Part shown: positions 39,382 through 48,225 of the stretch, one piece after another
Layout: every line of letters begins with the position of its first letter
Position numbering within the stretch: the stretch's first letter is position 1
Assembly (NCBI RefSeq): GCF_039649665.1
Contig: NZ_JBDJAW010000025.1
Location: 57,435 to 121,434 of the forward strand
Direction of reading: 5' to 3'
Origin: Microbispora sp. ZYX-F-249
Lineage (GTDB): Bacteria; Actinomycetota; Actinomycetes; Streptosporangiales; Streptosporangiaceae
DNA: 64,000 nt
Translations under genes and position numbers: made by a program
The notes under the pieces: model-generated
The model's input: only the letters and a program-made list of their open reading frames with translations
Database searches by the model: none
Told to the model about the DNA's origin: nothing

Positions 39382-40914
39382 TCACTTGATGGCCGCGAGG
39401 GTGTCGACGACACCGGCGCCGAAGAAGCTGTTGTCGTCGGTGCCGGTGCAGGCCGCGGTGTTCGGCGGGCACGGCTTGGGCACGGCCCGCGCCTTGAGCT
39501 CGGTGATCATCTGAGCCGGCGACCACGACGGGTGCGCCGACTTCATCTGCGCCATGACGCCGGCGACGTGCGGGCTCGCCATCGACGTGCCGCTCTTGGT
39601 GCCGTAGCCGTCGGTGCCCGTACGGGTGTTCCACGTCGTGGAGTAGATCGACGAGCCGGGAGCCGCGACGTCGATCTTGCCGAGGCCGTAGTTGGAGAAG
39701 GACGACCGGACGCTGTCCAGCGTGGTGCCCACGCGCTGCAGGGACGCGACCGTCACGACGCCGTCGAACTCGGCCGGGATGTCGTTGCAGCCGCTGTTGA
39801 TCGTGCGCACGGTCGGCTTCGGCGCGTCGTTGGGGCTGCCCGTGTCCACGCTCTTGTTGGCGAGGTCGTAGTTGGAGTTGCCCGCCGCGGCGACGTTGAC
39901 GACGCCCTGCTCGGTGGCCCACCGCACGGCGCGCCGGACGGCCTCCTTGCTGGCGGCCTGGTCGGGCTGGTCGTCACACCAGAACTCGAACGGGTCGACG
40001 TAGTAGGAGTTGTTCGTGACGTCCATGTGCTTCAGGCCCGCCCACATGAAGCCGCAGACGGCGTACTCCGGGTAGATGAAGCCGTCGTCGTTGACGACCT
40101 TGACGGACGCCATGCGCACGTTGGGCGCGACACCGACGATGCCGATGTTGTTGCGGGCGGCGGCGATGGTGCCGGCGACGTGCGTGCCGTGGTCGCTCGT
40201 CGTCGGACGCCAGGCCAGCGGTGTCTGGTCCGGGCGGCCGACGTTGCTGCAGTTGACCGAGTTCGCGACGTCGATGTTGGCCTTGAGGTCCGGGTGCGTC
40301 GGCGAGATGCCGCTGTCGAGCACCCCGACGAGGACGTTGCGGTTGCCGTCGGAGATCGCCTGCGCCTGCGGAGCCTTGATCATCTGCATGTCCCACTGGA
40401 CGCCCTCGTTGGGGTCGAGGCTCTCACCGGGCTGCGGGTCGGACGGGATGTCGCCGTTGTCCGGCTTCTTGGCACCCTTCTTGTACCCGTTGGCGCCGGG
40501 GCCCCACGGCGCGGCCAGGTCGGCCGGCGTCCCCTCGGAGACCCCGGCCGTACGGGTGGCGCCGACGGAGGCGACCGCGTTGCCGCCCTTGGCGGTGACG
40601 TTGGCGCGGAAGGCCGCGCGGTCGGAGTGGGCGACGACCACACCGATCTCGGGCCAGGACTGGACGACGACGCCTCCGGCGGCCTCGACGGCGCGCTCGA
40701 CGAGACGAGTCTGGCCGGGGTTGGCGATCCGGGCGTTGACGACGTAGCTCATGAGCATCCCGTCGGGGATGTCGACGTTGACCGGTGTCGAGGCCGGCTC
40801 GTCGGTGGTGGCCGCACTCGCCGAGCCGGTCGCGCCTCCGAGGAAGGCGGCACCCACCATGGCGAACGCCGCGGCGGTGGCCGCGAGGCGTCGCTTGGGC
40901 AGGGCATGCTGCAT
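39382..40914 (-). CDS. Secreted subtilisin-family (S8) serine protease
   Basis: A 510-residue exported protease. Signal peptide 1-35 (FAMVGAAFLGGATGSASA), then an I9-like propeptide region to about 130. The triad is Asp200 (GVLDSGI), His242 (DHGTHVAGT) and Ser444 (GTSMASPHVAG), with the oxyanion Asn at about 302 (VTNNSYY). An acidic and Lys-rich linker at 140-165 precedes the domain. It lies 3 kb from lanA and converges with the serine hydrolase. Subtilases (LanP) remove the leader in several lanthipeptide systems, so it is a candidate here; general nutrition is the alternative. The ATG has AGGAG upstream. Confidence 0.92.
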   Translation of the reverse strand: MQHALPKRRLAATAAAFAMVGAAFLGGATGSASAATTDEPASTPVNVDIPDGMLMSYVVNARIANPGQTRLVERAVEAAGGVVVQSWPEIGVVVAHSDRAAFRANVTAKGGNAVASVGATRTAGVSEGTPADLAAPWGPGANGYKKGAKKPDNGDIPSDPQPGESLDPNEGVQWDMQMIKAPQAQAISDGNRNVLVGVLDSGISPTHPDLKANIDVANSVNCSNVGRPDQTPLAWRPTTSDHGTHVAGTIAAARNNIGIVGVAPNVRMASVKVVNDDGFIYPEYAVCGFMWAGLKHMDVTNNSYYVDPFEFWCDDQPDQAASKEAVRRAVRWATEQGVVNVAAAGNSNYDLANKSVDTGSPNDAPKPTVRTINSGCNDIPAEFDGVVTVASLQRVGTTLDSVRSSFSNYGLGKIDVAAPGSSIYSTTWNTRTGTDGYGTKSGTSMASPHVAGVMAQMKSAHPSWSPAQMITELKARAVPKPCPPNTAACTGTDDNSFFGAGVVDTLAAIK

Positions 40915-41035
40915 GGGTTGCTCCTAGAACGGTGAGACCGCGGCACCATTGCTGCGGTCTGGCTGGCTTCGACGTCGAAAGTCCTAAATCGCCCTGAATC
41001 CAGCCTTTAGAGTTGGTTAGTGACGCTAACAGCTC

Positions 41036-41533
41036 GATCGTGAATTGTTCAAGAGCGCACCAAGGCGTACGGCACCTGCCGGAACAGCGGCCCGGGAGCA
41101 CAGCGCGAACAGCGCGATCGTCGCGTGGCTCCCCGCGACGATCCCGGTGCCGGCGACCGCGAGCATGACCCACCAGGCGGTGATCCGCTGGTTGAGGTTC
41201 AGCACCGTCGTGTCCCCGGGCCGGTGCGCCGGGCCGGCACCGCTCCCACCGTTGTCGCCGCGGTGAGCACGGTCACCATTCCGGCGATCGTCATCCAGAA
41301 GACGTATGGCATGTCGGGTGTTTCCGATCGTGATGACCGCGCTCCGAGCGCGCTCCAGGAAAGCGTCCTTCTCCTCGCCGGGCACCCGCTCGAGTGGCGC
41401 GCCGAACCCCACCCGACACAGACGGGGAACGGGGATCACCTTTCCCGGCGGCCAGGGCGGACAGGTATCGGGGGTGGGCGCCGACCACGATCCGGACCAG
41501 CCAGACCAGCGCCACCCCGAGAAGACTAGACAT
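41036..41533 (-). pseudogene. Remnants of a PlsC-like acyltransferase and a CdsA-like cytidylyltransferase
   Basis: Two broken genes in succession. The first starts MSSLLGVALVWLVRIVVGAHPRY (41533), then jumps to a later part of the same family in another frame (GAPLERVPGEEKDAFLERARSAV), so the HxxxxD catalytic region is deleted. The second starts MPYVFWMTIAGMVTVLTAATT at 41312, shifts frame once and continues as VLNLNQRITAWWVMLAVAGTG and ATIALFALCSRAAV, the start of the actinobacterial phosphatidate cytidylyltransferase; its last 200 residues are gone. Both belong to a phospholipid operon seen in related genomes. Family assignment is by pattern. Confidence 0.7.
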
Positions 41534-41754
41534 CGGCGGCCCGCGATTTCCTGGCGATGGCGCGAGCGCGGGTCCAGCACGTGACGGCCGAGCCGGCGGC
41601 CACGACCACTGTCGCGGCCTGTTCGGCGTGACGGAGGTGCCGGAAACCCATGAGGCGACGCCTCGGACCTATTTCGACTCTACGCTTGTTGACCGAGAGA
41701 TCGCCTTCGGTCTACGTTCGTCGAGCCGACATTCGCAGCGATGAAGGGGACAGC

Positions 41755-42213
41755 GTGCTCGCTACTCCACGGCAACTGCTCGACCGTTTCCATCAGGCGA
41801 TGCTGGATTTCTCGCCCGACTCGCTCGCCGACCTGTTCGCCGACGAGGCGACCTATGAGTTCGTGTTCTGGACGCCGCATCGTGGTCCGTCGCAGCGGTA
41901 CGACGGACGCGAGGAGATCCGCGCGGGCTTCAGGGCGGCGTGGGGGTCGGTCTCCGCGCCACCGCTGACCGGATTTCGCGGAATGTGCGTCCACGAGACG
42001 GCCGACGCCGAAGTGGTCATCTCCGAGGGTGAGATGGACGGCGTGAACCACGCGACCGGGCAGCCGTTCTCCTCCCGGTTCGTGCTCGTCCTGCGTGCCC
42101 GCGACGGCCGTATCGTCCATCTGCGCGACTACTCCGACGTGCTGCGGACCGCGGCGGGGCTCGGGCGCCTGTCTCAGCTCTTCGAGCTGGTGCGGGGCGA
42201 GTCCGCGCCGTGA
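41755..42213 (+). CDS. SnoaL/NTF2-like protein
   Basis: A 152-residue protein of the NTF2-like fold: LLDRFHQAMLDFSPDSLADLFADEATYEFVFWTP at the start and a final RDGRIVHLRDYSDVLR strand pair. Members are enzymes or binding proteins for small ligands, with no shared catalytic motif here beyond His and Asp at the pocket. The start is a GTG at 41755 with AGGGGA upstream; the longer frame overlaps the upstream control region. No obvious operon partner. Confidence 0.85.
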   Translation: MLATPRQLLDRFHQAMLDFSPDSLADLFADEATYEFVFWTPHRGPSQRYDGREEIRAGFRAAWGSVSAPPLTGFRGMCVHETADAEVVISEGEMDGVNHATGQPFSSRFVLVLRARDGRIVHLRDYSDVLRTAAGLGRLSQLFELVRGESAP

Positions 42214-42275
42214 GTTCGGGGGCGGCGGCCCGCCGGCGTCACCGGCCGCCGGGATAGCGTGGCCCGAAGATCGGG

Positions 42276-42797
42276 ATGAGAGGCGGTGAAGCGGTGCTGT
42301 CGCTCGGCGAGATGCTGCGGGTGCTGAACGCGTTGCACACCACCGGATGCGACGTCTGGGTCGGCGGCGGCTGGGGGATCGACGTCCTGGTCGGGCGCGT
42401 CACCCGGGAGCATCACGACCTCGACCTGCTCCACCGCGCCGAACAGGAGCGGCTGGTGGTCGGCGAGCTGGAGTCGCTCGGGTACGCCGAACGGCCCGGC
42501 GTGGTGCCCGGGCGGCCGGCCAGGTTCGTCATGACCGACGGCCACGGGCACGAGCTCGATCTCCATCCGCTGCACATCGCGGAGGACGGTTCGGCCGTGC
42601 AGCACCTGGACGACCGCGGCGCGGCGCTCCACTACCCGGCCGAGGCTTTCGTCACGGGCACGATCGAGGGTGTGCGGGTGCGCTGCCTGTCCGTCGGCCA
42701 GCAGGTCGCCTTCCACCAGGGCTACGAGCCGAGGGACCGCGACCTGCACGACATGGCGAGCCTGCGTGCGGCGTTCGGGGTCACCACGCACTTCTGA
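42276..42797 (+). CDS. Aminoglycoside/lincosamide-type nucleotidyltransferase
   Basis: A 173-residue protein related to ANT(2'')-Ia and LinA/LinB-like nucleotidyltransferases. VWVGGGWGIDVLVGRVTREHHDLDLL holds the metal-binding D-x-D pair, and HELDLHPLHI supplies the third acidic residue. Such enzymes add AMP to an antibiotic hydroxyl; here the substrate could also be another metabolite. The start may be the ATG at 42276 or the GTG at 42294, neither with a strong ribosome site. A chromosomal resistance-like gene without mobile flanks. Confidence 0.85.
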   Translation: MRGGEAVLSLGEMLRVLNALHTTGCDVWVGGGWGIDVLVGRVTREHHDLDLLHRAEQERLVVGELESLGYAERPGVVPGRPARFVMTDGHGHELDLHPLHIAEDGSAVQHLDDRGAALHYPAEAFVTGTIEGVRVRCLSVGQQVAFHQGYEPRDRDLHDMASLRAAFGVTTHF

Positions 42798-42861
42798 CCC
42801 GCCGCGCAGCCGTACGGCTGCCGCTCCGGCGACGACCGGGCACGGCGCCCGGGGCGAGCGG

Positions 42862-43572
42862 TCAGGGCGTGTAGAGGAGTGACAGCGGCTGCGCCGGATT
42901 CCGCTCGCTCAACTGCCTGGCGGTGCGCCCGATGTAACGGCTCAGGGACCGCGCCAGGTGCGGCTGGTCGAAGTAGCCGAGATCGTGGATCACGTCGTGG
43001 ACCGGCACGCCATCCTGGATCAGGACCGCCGCCCGCCGGGCGCGGTCGATCTGCCGCACGGTGCCGCGGGTGAGCCCGGTCGCCGTCACGAAGCGCCGCT
43101 GCACGGTGCGTTCGGACACGTCCGGCGACGCGCCGCCGAGCACCGCGGCGACGAGCGGGTCGCGCTCCACGACACCCTCGCGCACCAGCCGCTCGACGAA
43201 GGCCTCGGCGTTCTCGTAGTCGGGCAGGTGCCAGGTGGACCCCTTCAGCCAGAAGGACCTGCGCGTCACATTGGGGATCTCCGCCGCACCGTCCACGAGC
43301 CGGCTGACCGGAAGATGGGGCATCGAGGTGCCGAGCGAGAAACTGATCCCGAAGAACGTGGCCTCCTCGGGAACGGGGGCCGAGCTCGCCCTCGACTCCG
43401 GCCCCTGGACGGATGCGCTCACCTGGCCGCGATGCTCCCAGAAGACCAGGTCCCAATGCGCCGTCGCGACCGCCGTCATCTCCTCGACGTCACGGCTGCT
43501 GCTCCGCCACACCCGCTCGATGTACGGCGAGTCGGACGACCGGCTCTCGATGTCCAGGCCCATCCGGGTCAC
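42862..43572 (-). CDS. AraC-family transcriptional regulator
   Basis: A 236-residue regulator. The C-terminal domain has the two AraC HTHs, with VHDVIHDLGYFDQPHLARSLSRYIGRTARQL as the second and its flanking helix; the first (SERTVQRRFVTATGLTRGT) has the usual pattern. The N-terminal domain is not the classic cupin; it reads like the short sensory domain of actinobacterial AraC proteins. The start is a GTG at 43572. The target is unknown; the gene stands alone. Confidence 0.9.
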   Translation of the reverse strand: MTRMGLDIESRSSDSPYIERVWRSSSRDVEEMTAVATAHWDLVFWEHRGQVSASVQGPESRASSAPVPEEATFFGISFSLGTSMPHLPVSRLVDGAAEIPNVTRRSFWLKGSTWHLPDYENAEAFVERLVREGVVERDPLVAAVLGGASPDVSERTVQRRFVTATGLTRGTVRQIDRARRAAVLIQDGVPVHDVIHDLGYFDQPHLARSLSRYIGRTARQLSERNPAQPLSLLYTP

Positions 43573-43657
43573 ACCCCCTCAATCGCCCGTGCGCGCCGGG
43601 ACTCGCGGATGAACAACACCGTGCATGCGGTGATCAATAGTAGTTATCGGCGCATGA

Positions 43658-44116
43658 TCAGACGGCCGTGTTCTGCCGGTCGGGCACAGGCGCGACCGCA
43701 CCGTTCTCACGCTTGTCGCGGGCTCGGAACACCCGCTCGGTCGGATCCGGCGCCCCGTCGTCCCGAAGGCGATCGGTGAGGAGGAAGCCGTCCAGTTCGA
43801 ACTCGGCGGCGTGTTCGCTCTCACTCAGGAAGAAGGTCCCGCCGGCGAGGCCGGGGTCCCACCCATGCGCCATGGCGTAGTCGACGACCCTGCGCACGTC
43901 CTTCGGTGTCGGGTGGGCGCAGTCGGTCGCGCACCCCCACGGCAGGACGGCCGTGGACAACAGATCCGCCTGGAGTGCGCGGCTGTTCTTCCCGGCACCC
44001 CAGACACGAAGGCGGACGCACCTGTGACAGTCACGCTCGCCGGCCACGTGGTTGATCTGCGCCGTCCACGCGCACTCTCGCCCGTCGGCGTACAGTCTGC
44101 GCACCCTCGTCCGCAC
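43658..44116 (-). CDS. Conserved actinobacterial hypothetical protein
   Basis: A 152-residue protein starting RTRVRRLYADGRECAW at a GTG with GGGGGGAG upstream. It has seven Cys in its first half (RECAW, RDCHRCVRLRVWG, WGCATDCAHP), perhaps metal-bound, and a C-terminal part with a FFLSESEHAAEFELDGFLL segment. No family name can be given. The Cys spacing C-x-x-C suggests zinc binding. The longer in-frame start at 44176 is less likely. Unlinked to neighbours. Confidence 0.65.
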   Translation of the reverse strand: MRTRVRRLYADGRECAWTAQINHVAGERDCHRCVRLRVWGAGKNSRALQADLLSTAVLPWGCATDCAHPTPKDVRRVVDYAMAHGWDPGLAGGTFFLSESEHAAEFELDGFLLTDRLRDDGAPDPTERVFRARDKRENGAVAPVPDRQNTAV

Positions 44117-44255
44117 CGTGCTCCCCCCCAGCTCCTGACCAAGAGGAGTATTCGCAGCCACGGGGGTCGCGGGCAATCGGATTTCCGGACGGGCGGACCG
44201 GACTCAGGGGGCGCCCCCGGGACTCACGCCCCCACGGGCGCGGGCGAAGAACGCA

Positions 44256-44714
44256 TCATGGCCCGGTCGGGCCGATCCGGGTGTTGCGGATGTGCTCGTA
44301 GACGATCGACGTACGGACGTCGGCGACTTCGGGCCGCTCGGTGAGCTTGTCGATCACGAACGCGTACAGGCTGGCGTTGTCCGGCACGGCGACGTGCACG
44401 ATGAAGTCCTCGGTGCCGGTCGTCACGTAGACGCCCAAGGTGTCGGGGAGCGCGCTGACCCAGTTGCGGAAGCCCTCGATGTTGCGCCGGGAGGGGGGAC
44501 GTACGCGGATGGCGATCAGGGCCTGGACCGGACGCCCGATCGCCGCGAGGTCGACGTCGAGGATCGCCCCCCGGATGACGCCGCGCTGCCTAAGCGCCCG
44601 CGTGCGGTCGAGTGCCGTGGTCGGCGAGACCCCGACCGCGGCGGCGACGTCACGGTTGGTCTTCCGTGCATCCGACTGCAGTTCCGCCAGGATCGCCTTA
44701 TCAAGTTCGTCCAT
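44256..44714 (-). CDS. Lrp/AsnC-family regulator
   Basis: A 152-residue regulator with the AsnC HTH (MDELDKAILAELQSDARKTNRDVAAAVGVSPTTA) followed by the RAM ligand domain, which contains IRGAILDVDLAAIGRPVQALIAIRV. The start is ATG 44714. Divergent from the DUF2000 gene with an A/T-rich intergenic region, so control of that gene is likely. Lrp proteins sense amino acids or related small molecules. Confidence 0.92.
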   Translation of the reverse strand: MDELDKAILAELQSDARKTNRDVAAAVGVSPTTALDRTRALRQRGVIRGAILDVDLAAIGRPVQALIAIRVRPPSRRNIEGFRNWVSALPDTLGVYVTTGTEDFIVHVAVPDNASLYAFVIDKLTERPEVADVRTSIVYEHIRNTRIGPTGP

Positions 44715-44824
44715 GCCCGCGTCTACGCCCCTTCTCCCGATATAAGTACGGGTTCGTTGCAGGTCAATCGTACGGGTGCCTAGCATTTGCGGGGAACTAT
44801 CGAACGGATGGATAGGAGAGCGGG

Positions 44825-45310
44825 ATGACAGCCGTTGAAGGAGCAACCACGGGTGTCCGATTCGCCCCCGAGGAGATCGACCCGGCCCTCCCGACCCGGG
44901 CGGCCCGCCTCAAATGGGTGATCGTGGTCGACGGCGACCTTCCCGCCGGCCGTGCCGTGAACGCCGCCGTCTGCGTGGCCGCGGCGACCTCCACGGCGGT
45001 GACCGGGCTCCTCGGCGACGACGCGGTGGACGCCGACGGCGGCGCGCACCCGGGCCTGCCCTGGGCGGGGTGCTCGGTGCTGGCCGCCGACGCCGCCACG
45101 CTCCGTGCCATCCGTGCGAAGGCCGCGGCGTCCGCCGGATGCTTCGTGGCGGACATGCCCGCCGCGGCCCAGCACACGAGGGTCTACGCCGACTACCTCG
45201 CCACGATGAAGGAGACCGCGGCCGACGACGTCGAGTACTACGCGGTCAGCGTGGTCGGGCCGCGCAACCGGGTGGACAAGATCGTGGGAAAGCTGCCCCT
45301 GATGCCGTGA
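44825..45310 (+). CDS. DUF2000-family protein
   Basis: A 161-residue protein of the DUF2000 family (peptidyl-tRNA hydrolase-like fold): LKWVIVVDGDLPAGRAVNAAVCVAAATS, PWAGCSVLAADAATLRAIRAKA and DVEYYAVSVVGPRNRVDKIVGKLPLM. Function unknown. It is divergent from the Lrp gene and probably regulated by it, a pairing seen for this family. Confidence 0.88.
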   Translation: MTAVEGATTGVRFAPEEIDPALPTRAARLKWVIVVDGDLPAGRAVNAAVCVAAATSTAVTGLLGDDAVDADGGAHPGLPWAGCSVLAADAATLRAIRAKAAASAGCFVADMPAAAQHTRVYADYLATMKETAADDVEYYAVSVVGPRNRVDKIVGKLPLMP

Positions 45311-45329
45311 CCCGGCGTCCCGGCGACGG

Positions 45330-45725
45330 TCAGGAGCCGGGCGAGCGCAGGTGGCGGGTGTCCACCCGGTGCCCCGACTTCTCCAGCACGGCGACCGCCT
45401 CCTCGATCCTCGGCTCGGGCACGAGGACCAGGTCGGCGTGGAAGGTCGAGGCGACGAACACCGGGATGGCCTCCTCGGCGAGAGGGCCGACGATGGCGGC
45501 CAGCATGCCAGGGACGTCCAGGTCGTGGCCCGTTCCCCCGCCGTACAGGCCGATCCACCGATCGCCGGATCCCGTGGGCCAGGCCTCGCGGATCACCGTG
45601 AGGCCCTCCGGGGCGCGGACGAGCGCGATCCAGTCGTCGTCATCGGGGAACGTCGCCTGCGGCAGGTGCTGGACGGCGAACACGGACGGCACGATGCCGA
45701 GCCGCTGGGCGGCGGGTGAGGTCAT
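45330..45725 (-). CDS. ACT-domain protein
   Basis: A 131-residue protein with two ACT-like repeats (WIALVRAPEGLTVIREAWP and VPGMLAAIVGPLAEEAIPVFVASTFHADLVLVPE), similar to the CASTOR/GATS type ACT domains, which bind amino acids. No catalytic domain. Convergent with the DUF2000 gene. It may sense an amino acid; partner unknown. Confidence 0.85.
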   Translation of the reverse strand: MTSPAAQRLGIVPSVFAVQHLPQATFPDDDDWIALVRAPEGLTVIREAWPTGSGDRWIGLYGGGTGHDLDVPGMLAAIVGPLAEEAIPVFVASTFHADLVLVPEPRIEEAVAVLEKSGHRVDTRHLRSPGS

Positions 45726-45770
45726 GCCTCGTGTGTAGCAGAGCCCGACGACAAGACACCGACAACAGAC

Positions 45771-46421
45771 CTAGACCTGGGACCACTCGGAGACGGAGGC
45801 GACCAGCAGCGGCCCGGCGAAGGAGTCCGCGGTGAGGGTCACCCCGGTGATCCTGGCGGCGAGCGCGAACGCCTTCGGGAGCGCGTCGTCCCACCGCACG
45901 TCCCAGGCCGCCTTCCCGGCCGTGGCGGTCAGCGGCAGCCCGACCCTGCGCATCGGCTCCTTCAGCCGATCGGGGTCGCTGCCCCAGCGGTTGACCGACG
46001 CGTGCGGCGTGAACGCGGTGACGATCTCGCCGTCCACGGCGTACAGGAAGCTGTGCTCGGCGTAGTCGTGGCGTCCGACGGCCACGGCCTCACAGCCCTG
46101 CGAGAGGCGTGCCAGGTTCTCGCCCAGGCAGGTGTGCCAGCCGCACAACTCGATCATCACGCTCCACTCGCCGATCCGGGTGACGCCGACGTACCCGCCG
46201 CCGTGGCCGCCGTCGGTCCCCTCGACGAACTCCGTGACCTCGTCGTCGAGTTCGCCGAAGGTCATCGAACGCACCGGTGTTCCGGCGGAGTCGAGACGGG
46301 CCGCGACCTCGGCGGGGTCCAGCCCGTGGAAGAACGACACGCAGAAGACGTCGCCCAGCGGGTTGTCCACGCTTGCGGGCGGGGCCGCCGGCCACCGGAA
46401 ACGGGCGAGAGCATCGGGCAC
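45771..46421 (-). CDS. DUF6461-family protein
   Basis: A 216-residue protein of the DUF6461 type: FGELDDEV, VGVTRIGEWSVMIELCGWHTCLGENLARLSQG and AVDGEIVTAFTPHASVNRWGSDPD. The family is frequent in Streptomyces and Streptosporangiales and may be immunity-like; no function is proven. The start is a GTG with GGAGGG upstream. Monocistronic. Confidence 0.8.
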   Translation of the reverse strand: MPDALARFRWPAAPPASVDNPLGDVFCVSFFHGLDPAEVAARLDSAGTPVRSMTFGELDDEVTEFVEGTDGGHGGGYVGVTRIGEWSVMIELCGWHTCLGENLARLSQGCEAVAVGRHDYAEHSFLYAVDGEIVTAFTPHASVNRWGSDPDRLKEPMRRVGLPLTATAGKAAWDVRWDDALPKAFALAARITGVTLTADSFAGPLLVASVSEWSQV

Positions 46422-46583
46422 GTGAGCCCTCCAGATCGTCTCGCGACGTCGTGGCGACCACCGCCGGAAAAACCGGGGCCGAGGCCGTTCGTCGCATTCC
46501 TGTCCACCGACGGCGGACGCCGTCTGTGTCAGGAGAATGGCGGCACGGTCCTGTAACCGGCTTGGATCTTGCTTAACGTCGTG

Positions 46584-48221
46584 TCACGGCCCGGGAACGA
46601 CCGCCTTGGAGTCGAGCCGGCCGTGGGCGAAGCACAGACGATAGGCGCGGGCGGGATCGGCCCCCATGGTGTAGTACGCGCAGTCCCGGCCCTGTGGTGC
46701 GCCGGGAGCGCCGTCCGGCGGGCCGTCCCTGGTGAACACGGGGAGCCGGGACAGCACGTCGTCGCGTGGTTCGCCCACCTTCAGCCGATCGTAGGTCGCG
46801 GGGTCGAGGACGGAGAACGACGAGCCGGCGAAGCCGAGGGGGATCAGGAGCACGAAGATCCCGGTCAGCACGGCCACGGGGACCACGACCGCCTGGACCA
46901 GCCGCCGCCGCACCCGTCGCCGGGCGAGGCCGAGCTCCCGGGCCGACGTGGTCACGGGGGTGCGGGGACCCGCCGCCCGCGCGTACCCGTCGTCCGCGCG
47001 CACGCCGTCGACGGGCAGTTGAGCGGCGACCTCGAAACCCCCGCCGGGGGCCGGGCCCGCCCGCAGGACGCCGCCGGCCAGCCGGACCCGTTCCGCCAGC
47101 CCGACCAGCCCCGAACCACCCGAGTGACCAGAGCCACCAGGGGCGACGTCCGGCGGGGCGGCCGCCGGGGCGGGGTCGTTGACCACGCGGAGCGTGACGA
47201 CGCCGTCGTCGGACGCGAGAGCGACGCGTACGGTCGCGCCTGGGGAGTGCTTGGCGGCGTTGGTCAGGGCCTCCTGGAGCACGCGGCGCACGGCGAGCGA
47301 GGTCATCGGAGCCAGGTCGCCGGTGCCGCCCAGGTGCTCGGCGACGATCGGCACGCCGGAGTCGCGGGCGCGCTCGACGAGCGTCTCCACGCTCTCCTCA
47401 CGCGGCGGCGTCGCGTCGAAGGGCGGGGCGCCTTCGTCGTCCGCGCGCAGCACGCCGATGATCTCGCGGAGCCGCTCGGTGGCCGCCGCGGCGGCCTCAC
47501 GCAGTTCGCGTACGGCCGCCTGCTGCCGGGGGTCGAGACCGGGGTCGAGTTCCAGCGCGCCGGCGCGCACCGCGAGCAGCGTCAGATCGTGGCCGAGCGA
47601 GTCGTGCATGTCGCCCGCGATGCGCGCTCTCTCCCGCAGGCGGGCGCGGTCGGCGACGGCCTGCTGCTCACGCTCCATCCGGTCGGCGAGCCGCCAGCCG
47701 GTGCGGACCAGTTCGGTGTGCTGGCGGCGCCACCGGCCGAGCAGCCAGGGTGTGACGACCGCGAGCAGCAGCGTGGCGAGCTGTGTGGGCCAGCCCCACA
47801 GGTCGCGCAGGACGAGCGCGGACAGCGGCAGCCCGGCGAGGGCGACGACGGCGAAGAACCACAGCGCCGGGCGGGCGATCGCCATCCGGTGCCCGGCCAG
47901 GTAGCCGAAGACCACCAGCGCCGCCCACGTCCAGGGCAGAGGGCCGACCATCTGCACGTCCAGGGCCAGGCTCACCGCCACCGGTACGGCCAGCGCCGCC
48001 AGCGGCCACCTGCGGCTCACCGCCGTGGCGGCCGCGAACAGCGGGACGGCCACGGCCGCGGCCGCCACCCGCCGCGGGTCGCCGCCCACAAGGACGCCAT
48101 CGAGGACGCCGTCGAGGGCGCCGTCGAGGGCGCCGTCGCGGATGTCGTCGACGACCGACGCCACCGGCGGCGCGGAGACGGCCAGCCAGACACCGAGGTC
48201 GAGAAGACGGGACGTCCGCAC
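46584..48221 (-). CDS. NarL-type sensor histidine kinase with extra C-terminal membrane/extracellular domain
   Basis: A 545-residue kinase. The N-terminal domain has five or more membrane segments; an extracytoplasmic stretch at about 25-45 contains four D-G-x-L repeats. HisKA_3: RERARIAGDMHDSLGHDLTLLAV. The ATPase domain (VQEALTNAAKHSPG, VVNDPAPAA) ends in SGLVGLAERVRLAGG. After it follow a basic region, a hydrophobic helix (VVVPVAVLTGIFVLLIPLGFAG) and about 90 residues resembling a BamE/SmpA-like fold (YDRLKVGEPRDDVLSRLP) with two Cys. This C-terminal addition is unusual. Last of three genes with the response regulator and serine hydrolase. Confidence 0.9.
   Translation of the reverse strand: MRTSRLLDLGVWLAVSAPPVASVVDDIRDGALDGALDGVLDGVLVGGDPRRVAAAAVAVPLFAAATAVSRRWPLAALAVPVAVSLALDVQMVGPLPWTWAALVVFGYLAGHRMAIARPALWFFAVVALAGLPLSALVLRDLWGWPTQLATLLLAVVTPWLLGRWRRQHTELVRTGWRLADRMEREQQAVADRARLRERARIAGDMHDSLGHDLTLLAVRAGALELDPGLDPRQQAAVRELREAAAAATERLREIIGVLRADDEGAPPFDATPPREESVETLVERARDSGVPIVAEHLGGTGDLAPMTSLAVRRVLQEALTNAAKHSPGATVRVALASDDGVVTLRVVNDPAPAAAPPDVAPGGSGHSGGSGLVGLAERVRLAGGVLRAGPAPGGGFEVAAQLPVDGVRADDGYARAAGPRTPVTTSARELGLARRRVRRRLVQAVVVPVAVLTGIFVLLIPLGFAGSSFSVLDPATYDRLKVGEPRDDVLSRLPVFTRDGPPDGAPGAPQGRDCAYYTMGADPARAYRLCFAHGRLDSKAVVPGP
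48093..48140. repeat. 12-bp tandem repeat inside the histidine-kinase gene
   Basis: Four units of a GCGCCGTCGAGG-type 12-mer, encoding D-G-(A/V)-L repeats near the N-terminus of the kinase on the minus strand. The copies differ slightly from each other. Confidence 0.7.
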
Positions 48222-48225
48222 CGCC

